Of a stretch of 64,000 bases of DNA, positions 29,458-37,777 are shown piece by piece. Position 1 is the stretch's first letter. Every line of letters begins with the position of its first letter. The position numbers and the translations under genes are program-made. The stretch comes from Pseudomonas sp. PB106. GTDB taxonomy: Bacteria > Pseudomonadota > Gammaproteobacteria > Pseudomonadales > Pseudomonadaceae. The stretch is taken from the NCBI RefSeq assembly GCF_009764645.1, contig NZ_RWIM01000081.1, forward strand, positions 1 to 64,000, read 5' to 3'. Under the pieces are notes generated by a model. The model saw nothing but the letters and a program-made list of their open reading frames with translations. It had not been told where the DNA came from and did not search any database.

Positions 29458-31345
29458 CACGGGCCGTAGCCTCCGCACTGATTGGGCTGGCGTATTCGGC
29501 CTTCAAACGTCCGTCCTGATCGAGTAGCCAGGCGTCCATGACCTGACGCACCACGGGTGCAGCGACGCCGGAACCGGACTCACCGTTCTCGACCATCACC
29601 GAAACGACGATCCGCGGATCATCCGCCGGGGCGAAACCGACGAACAAGGCGTGGTCGCGGTGGCGTTCCTGAACCTTGGAGCGGTCGTATTTCTCGCCCT
29701 GCTTGATCGCGACAACCTGCGCCGTACCGGACTTGCCAGCGATGCGATATTGCGCACCAATCGCCGCTTTGCGCGCCGTGCCGCGAGCACCGTGCATCAC
29801 CTGTTGCATGCCGTGGTTGACCTTGGTCCAGTCCGACGGATCACGCAGCACAATGTCCGGCATCGGGTTTTCATCCACCGGCTTCACCCCTTCGAGGGAT
29901 TTGGCCAGGTGCGGACGATTCCAGATGCCTTTGTTGGCGACCAGCGCCGTGGCCTGGGCCAGTTGCAGCGGGGTCGATTGCATATAGCCCTGGCCGATCC
30001 CGAGGATCAGGGTTTCGCCAGGGAACCACGCCTGCTTGCGTGTCGCTCGCTTCCACTCGCGGGAGGGCATCAGGCCGGGGGATTCTTCGAACATGTCCAG
30101 CGAGACCTTCTGGCCGATGCCGAACTTGTTCATGTAGGTCGACAGCCGATCGATGCCGAGCTTGTGCGCCAGGTCATAGAAGTAGGTGTCGTTGGACCGC
30201 ATGATCGCGGTGTCGAGGTCGACGAAGCCATCACCGGTGCGGTTCCAGTTACGGTATTTGTGATCGTAGTTGGGCAGCATGTAGTAGCCCGGGTCGAACA
30301 CCCGGCTGGATGCCGTCACCACACCGGAATCAAGACCGGCAATTGCCACCGCAGGCTTGATCGTCGAGCCCGGCGGATACAGACCGCGCAGCACGCGGTT
30401 GAACAGCGGTCGGTCGATGGAATCGCGCAACTCGGCGTAGGCCTTGAAGCTGATGCCGGTGACGAACAGGTTCGGGTCGAAGCTCGGCTGACTGACCATC
30501 GCCAGCACTTCGCCGGTCTTCGGATCGAGCGCAACCACCGCGCCACGACGCCCGCCGAGCGCGGCTTCGGCCGCTTCCTGCAACTTGATGTCCAGGCTGA
30601 GGACGATGTCCTTGCCGGGAATCGGGTCGGTGCGCTTGAGCACGCGCAAGACGCGGCCACGGGCGTTGGTCTCGACTTCTTCGTAACCGACCTGGCCGTG
30701 CAATTCCGGCTCGTAGAAACGCTCGATGCCGGTTTTGCCGATGTGGTGGGTGCCGCTGTAGTTGACCGGATCGAGGCTCTTCAGCTCTTTCTCGTTGATC
30801 CGCCCCATATAGCCCACCGAGTGCGCAAAGTGCGCGCCCTGCGGGTAGTGACGGACCAGTTGCGCGACCACTTCCACGCCCGGCAGGCGGAACTGATTCA
30901 CCGCGATGCGGGCGATCTGCTCTTCGGTCAGCTCGAACAGGATTGGCACCGGTTCGAATGGCCGGCGCCCCTGACGCATGCGTTTCTCGAAGATCACCCG
31001 GTCCTCGGGCGTCAGTTCCAGCACTTCGACGATGACGTCGAGCACTTGCTGCCAGTCGCCGGAGCGCTCGCGGGTCATGCTCAGGCTGAAGCTTGGACGG
31101 TTGTCCGCCACTACCACGCCGTTGCGGTCGAAAATCAGCCCGCGCGTTGGCGGAATCGGCTGCACGTGGACGCGGTTGTTCTCCGACAGCGTCGAGTGAT
31201 ACTCATACTGAATCACCTGCAAGTAATACAGCCGCGCAATCAGCACGCCGATCAACAGCATGATCGCAATGGCCCCGAACACGACGCGGCTACGCACCAG
31301 GCGTGCGTCCTTTTCGTGGTCCTTGATGCGGATCGGCTGAGACAT
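29450..31345 (-). CDS. mrdA: Penicillin-binding protein 2
   Basis: A 631-residue monofunctional transpeptidase that crosslinks wall during elongation with RodA. One N-terminal membrane span (about residues 20-40) is followed by a dimerisation domain and the transpeptidase domain. Active-site motifs are Ser327-TIK in YPPGSTIKPAV, SND in IMRSNDTYFYDL and KSG in IAGKSGTAQVV. E. coli PBP2 has its serine at 330. The ATG at 31345 is preferred over one 17 codons upstream. rlmH precedes it by 10 nt. It is a classical target of mecillinam-type beta-lactams. Confidence 0.97.
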   Translation of the reverse strand: MSQPIRIKDHEKDARLVRSRVVFGAIAIMLLIGVLIARLYYLQVIQYEYHSTLSENNRVHVQPIPPTRGLIFDRNGVVVADNRPSFSLSMTRERSGDWQQVLDVIVEVLELTPEDRVIFEKRMRQGRRPFEPVPILFELTEEQIARIAVNQFRLPGVEVVAQLVRHYPQGAHFAHSVGYMGRINEKELKSLDPVNYSGTHHIGKTGIERFYEPELHGQVGYEEVETNARGRVLRVLKRTDPIPGKDIVLSLDIKLQEAAEAALGGRRGAVVALDPKTGEVLAMVSQPSFDPNLFVTGISFKAYAELRDSIDRPLFNRVLRGLYPPGSTIKPAVAIAGLDSGVVTASSRVFDPGYYMLPNYDHKYRNWNRTGDGFVDLDTAIMRSNDTYFYDLAHKLGIDRLSTYMNKFGIGQKVSLDMFEESPGLMPSREWKRATRKQAWFPGETLILGIGQGYMQSTPLQLAQATALVANKGIWNRPHLAKSLEGVKPVDENPMPDIVLRDPSDWTKVNHGMQQVMHGARGTARKAAIGAQYRIAGKSGTAQVVAIKQGEKYDRSKVQERHRDHALFVGFAPADDPRIVVSVMVENGESGSGVAAPVVRQVMDAWLLDQDGRLKAEYASPISAEATARDE

Positions 31346-31355
31346 GAGGGCTGGA

Positions 31356-31823
31356 TTACTTGTGGTAAGGGTGACCGGACAGCACGGTCCAGGCACGGTA
31401 CAACTGTTCGCCGATCAGGATCCGCACCAGCGGGTGCGGCAACGTCAGCGGCGACAACGACCAACGCTGATCGGCACGGGCACAGACTTCCGGCGCCAGC
31501 CCTTCCGGGCCACCGACCATGAAATTGACCGTGCGCGAATCCAGCCGCCAACGGTCGAGTTCGACCGCCAGTTGCTCAGTGCTCCAGGGTTTGCCGTGGA
31601 CTTCCAGCGTGACGATCCGCTCGTTCTGCCCGACCTTGGCCAGCATGGCTTCGCCTTCCTGGCGGATGAAACGGGCCACGTCGGCATTTTTGCCACGGGT
31701 GTTGAGCGGTATTTCCACCAGTTCCAGCGCCAGCTCGGACGGAAGACGCTTGGCATATTCATGCCAGCCTTCTTCCACCCACTTGGGCATGCGTGAACCG
31801 ACGGCGATCAGGCGCAGTCGCAC
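31356..31823 (-). CDS. rlmH: 23S rRNA pseudouridine-1915 N3-methyltransferase
   Basis: A 155-residue SPOUT methyltransferase modifying pseudouridine 1915 in helix 69 of 23S rRNA on the 70S ribosome. SPOUT features are visible in [31 protein letters not shown] and the C-terminal [20 protein letters not shown] trefoil-knot region, ending SGHPYHK. The length equals E. coli RlmH. It lies 9 nt after rsfS and 10 nt before mrdA. Confidence 0.97.
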   Translation of the reverse strand: MRLRLIAVGSRMPKWVEEGWHEYAKRLPSELALELVEIPLNTRGKNADVARFIRQEGEAMLAKVGQNERIVTLEVHGKPWSTEQLAVELDRWRLDSRTVNFMVGGPEGLAPEVCARADQRWSLSPLTLPHPLVRILIGEQLYRAWTVLSGHPYHK

Positions 31824-31832
31824 AGCAATCCC

Positions 31833-32327
31833 TTACAGCTGGTCTTTGTTGAGCTTGGTGAAATGCTCGTGGGTGTTTTCCGGGCTGTGGTGCTTGGCAT
31901 CTGCCGCACGGCTTTGCTCGGCACCGGCCCACAGGCGCTCCAGGTCGTAGAACTGACGTGCCGAGGCAGTCATCATGTGCACGATCACCAGGTCCAGGTC
32001 CAACAGCACCCAGTCGCTGTCGCCCTTGCCTTCTTCGCCCAGCGGCTTGGCGCCCTGCTTTTTGACTTCTTCGCGAACCTTGTCGAGCATCGCGTTGATC
32101 TGGCGGTTGGAAGTACCGGTAGCGATGATCATGTAGTCAGTGATGCTCTGCTTGTCGCGAACATCGATGATCTGGATGTCTTGCGCCTTGACGTCTTCCA
32201 GCGCGGCTACCGCCAGCTTGACCAGTTCATCGCCTTTCAGCGGCTCGTTGGTGTTGACCGGCTCTGGCAGCGGGGCGCTCTTGAATGTGCCTTTGCGCTT
32301 TACTTTGGTTTGATCTTTGTCAGTCAT
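31833..32327 (-). CDS. rsfS: Ribosome silencing factor
   Basis: A 164-residue RsfS/Iojap protein that binds L14 (uL14) of the large subunit and blocks subunit joining when nutrients are scarce. The core, about residues 30-140, contains DIQIIDVRDKQSITDYMIIA, SNRQINAMLDKV and GEGKGDSDWVLLDLDLVIVHMM (interrupted here). Both ends carry charged extensions beyond the E. coli protein. It lies 71 nt downstream of nadD and 9 nt before rlmH. Confidence 0.95.
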   Translation of the reverse strand: MTDKDQTKVKRKGTFKSAPLPEPVNTNEPLKGDELVKLAVAALEDVKAQDIQIIDVRDKQSITDYMIIATGTSNRQINAMLDKVREEVKKQGAKPLGEEGKGDSDWVLLDLDLVIVHMMTASARQFYDLERLWAGAEQSRAADAKHHSPENTHEHFTKLNKDQL

Positions 32328-32398
32328 ATAAAACTCGTTTTGCTCATATATTCGGCGGCTTGGGATACGGTGATTCGTATCAGTGAAGCACGCCTTGC

Positions 32399-33136
32399 TC
32401 AGTTCGACGCACGGTAAAGACCGTGCGCATCGATGTAGGCCAGGACCGCGTCGGGCACCAGGAAACGTACCGACTTACCGCTGGCCAGCAGTTGACGGAT
32501 CTGGGTGGCGGAAACCGCGAGCGGTGTCTGCCAGACGAATGCAATCTGTCCGCTCGGCCCCTTCAGGGCCAGCGGGTCGCTCACCGAACGCGCTGCCAGC
32601 AGGTTGCGCAAGGCATCCGGCGGTTCGCTGTCGGCGTCCGGGCGCTGTAGCACCAGGATGTGGCAATGCTGGAGCAACTCTTCCCAGCGGTGCCAAGTGG
32701 GCAGGCCGCAAAATGCGTCCCAGCCCAAAAGCAGAAAAACCTGGGTTTCTGCGGGCATTTCGGCACGCATCAACTCCAGGGTATCAATGGTGTAGGACGG
32801 TTTGTCCCGCTGCAGTTCGCGGGCATCCACCACCAGAGGCGGCACTCCGGCCACCGCACACTCGACCATCGCCAGCCGATTCTGCGCCGACACTTGCGGC
32901 GTACCGCGATGCGGCGGCCGCGCGCTCGGCGTCAGACGCAGCTCATCGAGCGCCAGCGCTTCGGCGACTTCCAGGCCACCGCGCAAATGGCCGATGTGCA
33001 CCGGATCGAACGTACCGCCCAGCACGCCAATGCGTCGCGGACGGGTTTCGCTGCCGGGTGTCGGCGCTGTCAGGTCAAGGTCGGTCAAGTCAGACCGTCG
33101 CCTGGCCGCGCAACTGGCCATCACCGACCACGACAT
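32399..33136 (-). CDS. nadD: Nicotinate-nucleotide adenylyltransferase
   Basis: An enzyme that makes deamido-NAD from nicotinate mononucleotide and ATP. The nucleotidyltransferase motif is [16 protein letters not shown] with GTFDP and the HxxH pair, and the C-terminal ISSTxxR-type motif is [11 protein letters not shown]. As given it has 245 residues, with a non-conserved 32-residue leader that overlaps proA by 47 nt. The real start may be downstream, closer to the RRIGVLGG motif, possibly at a non-ATG codon; no start has a clear ribosome site. Confidence 0.9.
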   Translation of the reverse strand: MSWSVMASCAARRRSDLTDLDLTAPTPGSETRPRRIGVLGGTFDPVHIGHLRGGLEVAEALALDELRLTPSARPPHRGTPQVSAQNRLAMVECAVAGVPPLVVDARELQRDKPSYTIDTLELMRAEMPAETQVFLLLGWDAFCGLPTWHRWEELLQHCHILVLQRPDADSEPPDALRNLLAARSVSDPLALKGPSGQIAFVWQTPLAVSATQIRQLLASGKSVRFLVPDAVLAYIDAHGLYRASN

Positions 33137-34361
33137 ACTTCTCGCAGGTCAGTCCTTCCAGACCCACCGGGCCGCGGGCGTGCAGCTTATCAGTAGAAAT
33201 GCCGATCTCGGCACCCAATCCGTATTCAAATCCATCGGCAAAGCATGTCGGGGTATTGATCATCACCGACGCCGAGTCGACTTCCGCCACAAACCGCCGC
33301 GTGTCGGCGAGGTTTTCGCTGACGATCGAGTCGGTGTGATGGGAGCCGTAATGGTTGATGTGTTCAATGGCCTGGTCCAGACCGTCGACCACGCGGATCG
33401 ACAGAATCGGCGCCAGATACTCGGTGTTCCAGTCGTCTTCGCTGGCGGCAACGGCGTCGATGATCGCCCGAGTGCGCTCGCAGCCACGCAGCTCGACGCC
33501 CTTTTCGCGGAACTGGGCAGCCATCGATGGCAGGAAATCCTTGGCAACAGTCTGGTCGACCAGCAGCGTCTCCATTGCACCGCAGATGCCATAGCGATAG
33601 GTCTTGGCATTGAAGGCGATGCGCTGGGCTTTCGGCAGATCGGCGTGGGCACTGACGTAAACGTGGCAGATGCCGTCCAGATGCTTGATCACCGGCACGC
33701 GGGCGTCGCGGCTGATGCGCTCGATCAGGCCTCGGCCGCCACGTGGCACGATCACATCGACGTACTCGGGCATGGTGATCATCGCGCCGACGGCGGCACG
33801 GTCAGTGGTTTCGACCACTTGCACCACAGCGGCGGGCAGTTCGGCTTCGGCCAGACCGCGCTGGATGCACGCGGCGATCGCGCGGTTGGAGTGAATCGCC
33901 TCGGAGCCACCGCGCAAAATCGTCGCGTTGCCGGACTTCAGGCACAGGCTGGCGGCATCGATGGTCACGTTGGGACGGGATTCGTAGATGATCCCGATCA
34001 CGCCCAGCGGCACACGCATCTTGCCGACCTGAATGCCCGACGGACGGAAGCTCATGTCACGGATCGCGCCGACCGGATCCGGCAGCGCAGCCACCTGACG
34101 CAGGCCGACGATCATGCCGTCGATACGAGCCGGGGTCAGTTCCAGACGCTCCAGCAATGCCGGCTCCAGACCATTGGCGCGACCGGCAGCCAGATCCTGC
34201 TCATTGGCTGCTGCCAGCTCGGCGCGGGCAGCGTCCAGTGCATTGGCAGCCGCCTGCAAGGCGCGGTTTTTCTGCGCAGTGCTGGCACGGCCGATGACCC
34301 GGGAAGCTTCGCGGGCGGCGCGACCCAATCGGGTCATGTAGTCAAGAACGGACTCAGTCAT
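33090..34361 (-). CDS. proA: Gamma-glutamyl phosphate reductase
   Basis: A 423-residue enzyme of the aldehyde-dehydrogenase fold. It reduces gamma-glutamyl phosphate to glutamate-5-semialdehyde with NADPH in proline synthesis. The catalytic Cys lies in [15 protein letters not shown], and other family motifs are [20 protein letters not shown] and [20 protein letters not shown]. The ATG at 34361 is chosen over one seven codons upstream because it gives the usual MTESVLDYM start. proB is not in the window. nadD follows, overlapping its end. Confidence 0.96.
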   Translation of the reverse strand: MTESVLDYMTRLGRAAREASRVIGRASTAQKNRALQAAANALDAARAELAAANEQDLAAGRANGLEPALLERLELTPARIDGMIVGLRQVAALPDPVGAIRDMSFRPSGIQVGKMRVPLGVIGIIYESRPNVTIDAASLCLKSGNATILRGGSEAIHSNRAIAACIQRGLAEAELPAAVVQVVETTDRAAVGAMITMPEYVDVIVPRGGRGLIERISRDARVPVIKHLDGICHVYVSAHADLPKAQRIAFNAKTYRYGICGAMETLLVDQTVAKDFLPSMAAQFREKGVELRGCERTRAIIDAVAASEDDWNTEYLAPILSIRVVDGLDQAIEHINHYGSHHTDSIVSENLADTRRFVAEVDSASVMINTPTCFADGFEYGLGAEIGISTDKLHARGPVGLEGLTCEKYVVVGDGQLRGQATV

Positions 34362-34538
34362 GGTCTGCTGGGGTCTTGGCAAAGAGGAAAGCGGCAGATT
34401 ATAGCTGTCGCGTCCCGGGACTAACAGCGGTGACGGGCGGATGGTCGAAATGGACTACAAATAGCCAACGTTCAGCGGTGATTAAGACTCAAATTGTTAT
34501 CATCACGACCTCTGCAGCCTGGATAAACACCGCTTGCC

Positions 34539-35234
34539 ATGTCCACTCTGACTGTTCGCAACCACGCCGAGCGCCAGCCGCTGGGGCTTCCGGACGCTTT
34601 TTTCGACCGCGATGCCCAAGTATTGGCCAAGGATCTTCTCGGCAAAGTGATCCGCCATCGGGTCGGCGATCTGTGGCTGAGCGCGCGGATCATCGAAACC
34701 GAAGCCTATTACTGCGCGGAAAAAGGCAGTCACGCGTCACTCGGCTACACGGAAAAGCGTAAGGCTTTGTTTCTGGATGGCGGCCACATCTATATGTATT
34801 ACGCCCGTGGCGGCGATTCGCTGAATTTCAGCGCCCAAGGGCCGGGAAACGCCGTGCTGATCAAATCGGCGTATCCGTGGGTCGATGAAATCAGCGGCCC
34901 GGCGAGTCTGGCGCAGATGCTGCTGAACAACCCTGACGCCCAGGGGCACGCGCGACCGTCGCAGAAACTCTGCGCCGGGCAGACGTTGCTGTGCAAGGCG
35001 CTGGGGCTAAAGGTGCCGATGTGGGACGCCAAGCGCTTCGATCATGAAATGCTGCTGGTTGAAGACACCGGACCGGCGCCCTCGCACATCATTCAAACCA
35101 CGCGACTGGGCATTCCCCATGGCCGTGACGAACACCTGCTGTACCGCTTCGTCGACGCCGCCTACGCGCAATGGTGCACGCGGAACCCGCTGCGCCGGGG
35201 TCAGGTCGAAGGCCGGGATTATTTCCTGCTGTAA
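34539..35234 (+). CDS. DNA-3-methyladenine glycosylase (AAG/Mpg family)
   Basis: A 231-residue monofunctional glycosylase related to human AAG, excising alkylated and deaminated purines. It shows GKVIRHRVGDLWLSARIIET with the catalytic Glu, then EAYYCAEKGSHASLGYTEK (shared with the previous motif), IYMYYARGGDSLNFSAQG and the VLIKSAYPW strand. It is of different ancestry from Tag and AlkA. It is divergent from proA across a 177-nt gap and is followed by a REP. Confidence 0.9.
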   Translation: MSTLTVRNHAERQPLGLPDAFFDRDAQVLAKDLLGKVIRHRVGDLWLSARIIETEAYYCAEKGSHASLGYTEKRKALFLDGGHIYMYYARGGDSLNFSAQGPGNAVLIKSAYPWVDEISGPASLAQMLLNNPDAQGHARPSQKLCAGQTLLCKALGLKVPMWDAKRFDHEMLLVEDTGPAPSHIIQTTRLGIPHGRDEHLLYRFVDAAYAQWCTRNPLRRGQVEGRDYFLL

Positions 35235-35245
35235 ACACACACTCC

Positions 35246-35329
35246 TGTAGGAGCTGCCGAAGGCTGCGATCTTTTGATCTGGTTTTCAGGATCAAGATCA
35301 ACAGATCGCAGCCTTCGGCAGCTCCTACA
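35246..35329. repeat. REP pair (GATCTTTTGATC type)
   Basis: Inverted arms TGTAGGAGCTGCCGAAGGCT and AGCCTTCGGCAGCTCCTACA enclose GATCTTTTGATC. It ends 32 nt before the start codon of the DedA-PAP2 gene, so that gene's leader begins next to or inside the repeat. Confidence 0.9.
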
Positions 35330-35361
35330 TGGGGATCATCAATGGTTTGGAGTTTTTTGGT

Positions 35362-36678
35362 ATGGGCCCATGGCTCGATAGCATAACCGGCTGGCTGGCA
35401 GCCAATCCGCAGTGGCTGGCTGCAGCGGTATTGATCGTCGCTTTTGTCGAGTGTCTGGCGATTGCCGGATTGATCGTGCCGGGCACGGTGTTGCTGTTTG
35501 CCGTGGCCGTGCTGGCCGGCAGCGGCGCGTTGTCGTTGAGCGAAACCCTGCTCTTGGGTTTCCTTGGCGGGATTCTCGGCGATGTGATTTCGTATTTCCT
35601 CGGTCGCCACTTCCATCAGAACATCCGCCGCCTGCCGGGATTGCGCCATCACCCGGAGTGGATGGCCGGGGCCGAGAGCTACTTCCAGCGCTACGGCATC
35701 GCCAGTCTTTTGGTCGGGCGCTTCATCGGCCCATTGCGGCCAATGCTGCCGATGGTTGCCGGCATGTGCGACATGCCCTTTCCGCGTTTCGCCGCCGTCA
35801 GCCTGCTGGCCGCCGCAGGGTGGAGCATCGCTTATCTGCTGCCGGGCTGGGCTACCGGCGCGGCGATTCGTCTGCCGCTGCCGGAAGGTTTCTGGCTTGA
35901 AGCCGGCATCGTCGCCGCCAGCATCGCGGTGATGGTTGGGCTCAGCGTCAACAGCAGCCTGCGCCGTCACCGTCGCGCGACGGTGTGGATCAGCAGCATG
36001 AGCCTGGCGATTCTGATCGGCCTGTTCATTGGCTACCCGTACCTGACCGCGCTCGACCAAGGCGTGATGACTCTGGTGCAGGAGCATCGCCAACCGGTGC
36101 TGGATGAACTGGCGGTGGCCTTCACCCTGATCGGTGAGTTCCGCAACATGTTCATGTTCAGCGCCCTGCTGACCGGCATTTTGCTGCTGTGCCGGCAATG
36201 GCGTCAGGCGATATTTGCCGGCAGCACGCTGCTGGTCACGGCGTTGGCCAACACCGGCACCAAATATTTCTTCGCCCGGGTACGCCCGGAAGTTCTCACC
36301 GAACCACTGACCAGTTACAGCATGCCCAGCGGCCATGCGTCCGGTTCATTTGCGTTGTTTCTGACTTTGGCGGTGCTGGCCGGTCGCGGGCAACCGCCGA
36401 GAATGCGCCTGACCTGGCTGCTGGTCGGGTGCATTCCGGCGCTGGCGATTGCCCTGTCGCGGGTGTATCTGGGCGCGCACTGGCCGACGGATATTCTTGC
36501 CGGTGCGATGCTGGCGGCCTGCGTCTGCGCCGCGAGCCTGTGGCTCAGTCAGCGCCGTGAGCCGCTGGTCGCCATGCCACAGAAAGTCTGGTGGCTGCTG
36601 TTACCGGCGCTGGTTGCCCTCTTCGGTTTCTTCCTGCTGCGCTACTTGCCTCACGTAATGACGCGCTACGCCTATTGA
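35362..36678 (+). CDS. DedA-PAP2 fusion membrane phosphatase
   Basis: A 438-residue polytopic protein. The N-terminal half (about 1-185) is a DedA/VTT domain (FVECLAIAGLIVPGT, GAESYFQRYGIASLLVGRFI). The C-terminal half (about 215-420) is a PAP2 phosphatase with all three motifs: Lys301 in KYFFARVRP, PSGH at 322-325 in MPSGHASGSFALF, and SRVYLGAHWPTDIL. DedA domains flip undecaprenyl phosphate or phosphatidylethanolamine, and PAP2 enzymes dephosphorylate lipid pyrophosphates, so the fusion may couple both steps in carrier-lipid recycling (inference). The ATG at 35362 has GGAG upstream; an in-frame ATG at 35329 lies at the REP end and is less likely. Confidence 0.9.
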   Translation: MGPWLDSITGWLAANPQWLAAAVLIVAFVECLAIAGLIVPGTVLLFAVAVLAGSGALSLSETLLLGFLGGILGDVISYFLGRHFHQNIRRLPGLRHHPEWMAGAESYFQRYGIASLLVGRFIGPLRPMLPMVAGMCDMPFPRFAAVSLLAAAGWSIAYLLPGWATGAAIRLPLPEGFWLEAGIVAASIAVMVGLSVNSSLRRHRRATVWISSMSLAILIGLFIGYPYLTALDQGVMTLVQEHRQPVLDELAVAFTLIGEFRNMFMFSALLTGILLLCRQWRQAIFAGSTLLVTALANTGTKYFFARVRPEVLTEPLTSYSMPSGHASGSFALFLTLAVLAGRGQPPRMRLTWLLVGCIPALAIALSRVYLGAHWPTDILAGAMLAACVCAASLWLSQRREPLVAMPQKVWWLLLPALVALFGFFLLRYLPHVMTRYAY

Positions 36679-36691
36679 TTCAACCAGACGC

Positions 36692-36709
36692 AGCGCACTC
36701 CGGTGCGCT
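36692..36709. terminator. Hairpin between convergent genes
   Basis: AGCGCAC-TCCG-GTGCGCT forms a perfect 7-bp stem with a TCCG loop between the DedA-PAP2 stop and the stop of the minus-strand gene at 36717. There is no T-run; it may serve as a shared transcript-end structure. Confidence 0.4.
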
Positions 36710-36716
36710 CGTCAGC

Positions 36717-37277
36717 TCACTCCGACTGAGCCACGATTTTCAGCACAAACACCGCCGGCGTTCCGTTGAAGGCGTCGTGCCCGGTAGCATTGGGATCGGC
36801 ATCCTTGAAATAGTGCTTGCCGCCTTCGAGCCCCAGATACAGCAATCGGCCTGCTACACCCAAGTGAACGTAACTCGGGCCTTTCTGCAGATCGGTGAAA
36901 TTCGCTGCTGTGGTTTTGCCGTTGGACAGGCTGAACAGATTGTTTCGATCATCGCCAGCAACGACATGACGCGTACCTTGGGCAACGCTGAGAAAACGCT
37001 CGTCATACTCTCCCTTGAGGATTGTCATGACGGCAAATCCGTTATCTTTCGGTACAAACTTAAATAATAAAGGCTTGTCATCTTCATGATCAGCCAAGGT
37101 CAAGTAGTTCACCCCCTCGCCACTGGCCAGACTCACTTCAGTATCCAGACGCTCACGCCGGGTCAATCGAGGATCGCGCAATCGCGACTTCAACCGTTGT
37201 TGATTAAGTACAACAGGACGCCCCTCAAGAAAAAGGTTTGCCAAAAACGAGGCATTTTTATTGGAGTTGATACTCAT
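36717..37277 (-). CDS. Unrecognised protein next to the toxin operon
   Basis: A 186-residue soluble protein starting MSINSNKNASFLANLFLEGR. No signal peptide or membrane segment is seen. The C-terminal 120 residues look all-beta, with repeated aromatic/glycine strands such as VNYLTLADHE, KPLLFKFVPKDNG, YVHLGVAGRLLYLGLEGGKHY and FVLKIVA. This spacing recalls a beta-trefoil, but that is only an impression. It is the downstream partner of the gene at 37319 (41-nt gap) and is transcribed away from the pore-protein operon. It could be a lectin-like accessory, an immunity protein or a secreted effector; the sequence does not decide. Confidence 0.6.
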   Translation of the reverse strand: MSINSNKNASFLANLFLEGRPVVLNQQRLKSRLRDPRLTRRERLDTEVSLASGEGVNYLTLADHEDDKPLLFKFVPKDNGFAVMTILKGEYDERFLSVAQGTRHVVAGDDRNNLFSLSNGKTTAANFTDLQKGPSYVHLGVAGRLLYLGLEGGKHYFKDADPNATGHDAFNGTPAVFVLKIVAQSE

Positions 37278-37318
37278 GATTTCACCCGCCACTTAATAAC
37301 CGATAAACAAGAAATAAC

Positions 37319-37561
37319 TTATGCCGATTTCTCTGACAAAAAAGGCGAGGCGAGACTTGCGGCGGTGGCCGACACGCGCGGCAGTTCACCACTGGGCATC
37401 TGTACGACCTTGCGTTTACGGCGTTCAACCACCATCAAGTCAGCATAAACACCCGCCGACTCGATCAAATAACTTGCGTTGTTATTGGTTCCTGCATGTT
37501 TGAAAATGTATTTACCGGCTATATCGTCCCAAAACGCCCATTCATCTTCATATATATTCAT
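37319..37561 (-). CDS. Small unrecognised protein next to the toxin operon
   Basis: An 80-residue protein, acidic and aromatic at the N-terminus (MNIYEDEWAFWDDIAGKYIF) and basic in the middle (VERRKRKVV). I chose the ATG at 37561 because AAGGAAG lies 8-9 nt upstream; the open frame continues to 37672 through AT-rich sequence whose translation is Cys-rich and unconvincing. The surrounding 37.3-37.78 kb is clearly more AT-rich than the neighbouring core genes, which suggests acquired DNA. No domain is recognised. With the gene at 36717 it forms a small divergent unit facing the large pore-protein gene. Confidence 0.5.
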   Translation of the reverse strand: MNIYEDEWAFWDDIAGKYIFKHAGTNNNASYLIESAGVYADLMVVERRKRKVVQMPSGELPRVSATAASLASPFLSEKSA

Positions 37562-37777
37562 TTCCTGACACTTCCTTGTCGTCATCGCGGATGAATTTCC
37601 GTGATCACTCACCCTACAACCGAGTTTATTGCCCGCACAATAAACACCACAAACATCATTCTTACAAAACACAACAACACAACCTGCAAAACAAAAGCGG
37701 CTGATCCGTCATATCCAGCCGTGCGACATTGAGGGCGCTCACCCTTTAAATCATTCTCACGGAAGAGAGTAATAAAC
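37562..37777. other. AT-rich divergent intergenic region
   Basis: About 216 nt between the divergent small gene and the pore-protein gene. It is rich in A-tracts and CA/ACA runs (for example ACAAACATCATTCTTACAAA) and contrasts with the GC-rich surroundings. Such sequence is a natural target for H-NS/MvaT-like silencing, but no specific operator was identified. Promoters for both directions must lie here. Confidence 0.45.
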
